A stretch of DNA of 64,000 nt. Source: Symsagittifera roscoffensis (lineage: Eukaryota > Xenacoelomorpha > Acoela > Convolutidae). The stretch lies in the NCBI RefSeq assembly GCF_963678635.1, contig NC_087070.1, positions 20,939,461 to 21,003,460 on the forward strand, written 5' to 3'. Shown here one piece after another: positions 62,291-64,000 of this stretch; positions within the stretch are counted from its first letter, which is position 1; each line of letters begins with the position of its first letter. Below the pieces are notes generated by a model. The model did no database searches and was not told the DNA's origin. It saw only the letters and a list, made by a program, of their open reading frames with translations. A program made the translations under genes and the position numbers.

Positions 62291-64000
62291 AGGAATCAAT
62301 ATAGAGCAGTGTGAACTAGGGTGGAGAAAAACAAAAAGCTAAAACTAGCGTGGATAAAACCACAGGCCCTGACAATTCATCGAGTGAACAGGGCAATCAT
62401 CAAAAATATCATTGATGTCTGGCTTGACATCAATTTTTCAAAACGGCCATGATGGAACAAAATTTGAAAAACTATAGCCCTATATGGCCTTGTATATATT
62501 ATTTTTTGATCGTGATTGATTTAGAACTGACACTTTTTCGATAAAACTAACCCAATTTGAGAAAACGAGTGAAAAATTTCGTGGCTCTCATTTTTTGTGG
62601 TCTTTGCACTTTTAATGTTCGATATTGGAGTTCGCCCTCCTTTTAACAAAAGAGAACTGAACTTCAAAACATCAAAAGTCAAACCGCAACTTAAAATTGA
62701 GCGTGAACAAATTAAAGTCTTTTTTCCTGATAAAAACAAACAAAACAATATCATCAAGACTTCTATAAGAGTATTCACACCGTTCAAGACTCTTATAAAT
62801 ATAGGAAACCGAGTAACTAAAAAACTTCTAAAGCTAAAACTTTTTTGCTCATCGATTGAGGCAATATGCGGCCACTAAGCCAATGTAACATAGGTCGAAT
62901 CTTATCAGGGCAGAAATTTAAAATTCTAGCAAGCACATATGCAGCTGCAGCGAGAAAATGGTTATCTCTAGCGATAAATCGGTTGCTAAGAGTATCAAGT
63001 AAATGAGTCCACTGAGAAGAGTCCTGCGAACAAAGTTGTTTAAAAAAAGTCTAAGAAAAGTGGTTTAAATTTTTTTAAAGTAGTCTAGTACTCGGTTGAA
63101 ATATCCTTGGTTGTCGCAAGAGTACCCATTCAGAACTGAGTATTCTAAATTTTACACAGAGGCAATGGTGCGCTTCGCAAACATTTCCGAGAACTCGACA
63201 AAAAAGCAACCCTTTCAAATGAAACAAAAGTAGAAATAAGCCTCAAATTACAGTAAATTGTTGTCATGTAGGATTAGATCATCTGACCTAGAGAATATGA
63301 GTCTCATGCACAAACCACTCAGCCACGGACGCTAGACAGTTTACAAACACTAGCCACATTTAAGGCAGCGAGCAGAATCCATGAAAATTTCAATGCTGCA
63401 GATCGGGATTTTGAACTCAATAGTCTAAAAAACCGCTCCAACCGTTCAAGTATTGCTTCAAGTTAGGCACCAAAGTACGCAAAATTTATCTATTGCAAAA
63501 TTTGACAGGATAATCAGAAGTACTTGAACGGTCCGAGGGACACTTTATTCTGTGAATTTTTGAGCTTAAACTTGTAGAGTAAATTGAGCCTTCCATTTTT
63601 GCTTAAAAAAACACAAGACTGCTAATGTGAAAGTTTAGCTGATGTTTTCATGTTCAACCGGTTTGACCTCCATACACGCGAAGTGTATCAAAAAAATTTA
63701 TAAGCGTTGCGATGAGGGTCAGAGGAGATAAGAAACTAATTGCTCGCGATGGAGTCCAGTCAAGTGAAAAAAAAATTTATATATTCTTTTGTTCATTGAT
63801 TCTTTCATTCATCTCAACAAAACATATAGTGAATGAGAAAAAAAGAATACGAAGATTTTGAACCACTGCTTTTGAGACAAATATAATTAGTGCCTACAAG
63901 TAAGAATTTTGCTTTAATATTTGGAATTGGTTTTTAAAATGGACAAAATTGCTCGTATCAGGGTAAATCCTCTTTGCAGTTCTATGGAGTGAGTTCTTTT
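62291..64000. other. Right end of the window, no gene seen
   Basis: AT-rich with short open frames only; the frame at 62,597-62,878 has no domain features. About 63,160-63,180 recalls the CACAGAGGCGAAG motif found near 1,591, so parts belong to dispersed repeats. Confidence 0.5.
63271..63332 (-). other. tRNA-like fragment
   Basis: On the minus strand GCGTCCGTGGCTGAGTGG includes a full A-box (TGGCTGAGTGG). It shares the head GCGTCCGT with the fragments in the GRB2 blocks. The B-box region (GGTCAGATGATCTAATCC) is imperfect and no full cloverleaf forms. Tentative SINE or tRNA relic. Confidence 0.3.

Overview
This is animal nuclear DNA from an invertebrate whose phylum I cannot fix. It is AT-rich. 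It carries GT-AG introns, metazoan genes (a GRB2-type adaptor, nibrin, an Artemis-like nuclease relic, JmjC demethylase relics), abundant tandem duplications and transposons. No RNA gene, CRISPR array or bacterial feature was found.

Layout. 1-6,954: two copies of a 3.1 kb unit (period about 3.86 kb), each with a 455 bp TTAA-flanked MITE. 6,955-9,668: no gene seen. 9,669-13,903: a second tandem array. 13,953-15,210 and 17,435-18,836: two copies of a block holding the last GRB2 exon, intact in the second and frameshifted in the first. 17,787-21,325 (-): GRB2 in three coding exons. 21,683-23,812 (-): nibrin in a single exon, directly upstream of GRB2 in the same direction. 24,138-56,047: a tandem array of a degraded KDM2/7-like JmjC gene. 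Its first copy is split at 26,433/49,289 by a giant LTR retrotransposon. 57,738-59,178 (+): an Artemis (DCLRE1C) pseudogene. 60,715-62,290 (+): a decayed pol relic of a relative of the giant element. The last 1.7 kb shows nothing but a tRNA-like fragment.

The most striking object is the giant Ty3/gypsy-type element at 26,434-49,288, about 22.9 kb, on the minus strand. Its two LTRs look identical apart from one indel of about 47 bp, it has a 4 bp target duplication, and an unoccupied copy of the target lies in the neighbouring tandem repeat, so the insertion is recent. It has two intact reading frames of 2,936 and 2,959 codons. The first is a fused Gag-Protease-RT-RNaseH-Integrase whose C-terminus ends in what looks like a macrodomain of the TARG1/OARD1 type. 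The second is not a recognisable envelope: it has a coiled coil, an SGNH (GDSL) hydrolase domain with intact motifs, a second degenerate SGNH-like domain, a hydrophobic stretch, a nuclear-localisation-like patch and a C-terminal SUMO-interaction-like motif. The hexamer CTTGAG is strongly over-represented on its sense strand, in coding and non-coding parts alike.

The host genes are mostly unrelated in job (GRB2 links receptor tyrosine kinases to Ras; nibrin is part of the MRE11-RAD50-NBN break-repair complex). NBN and GRB2 both have a splice-acceptor-like sequence just before the ATG, which fits 5'UTR introns or spliced-leader trans-splicing and a possible two-gene operon.
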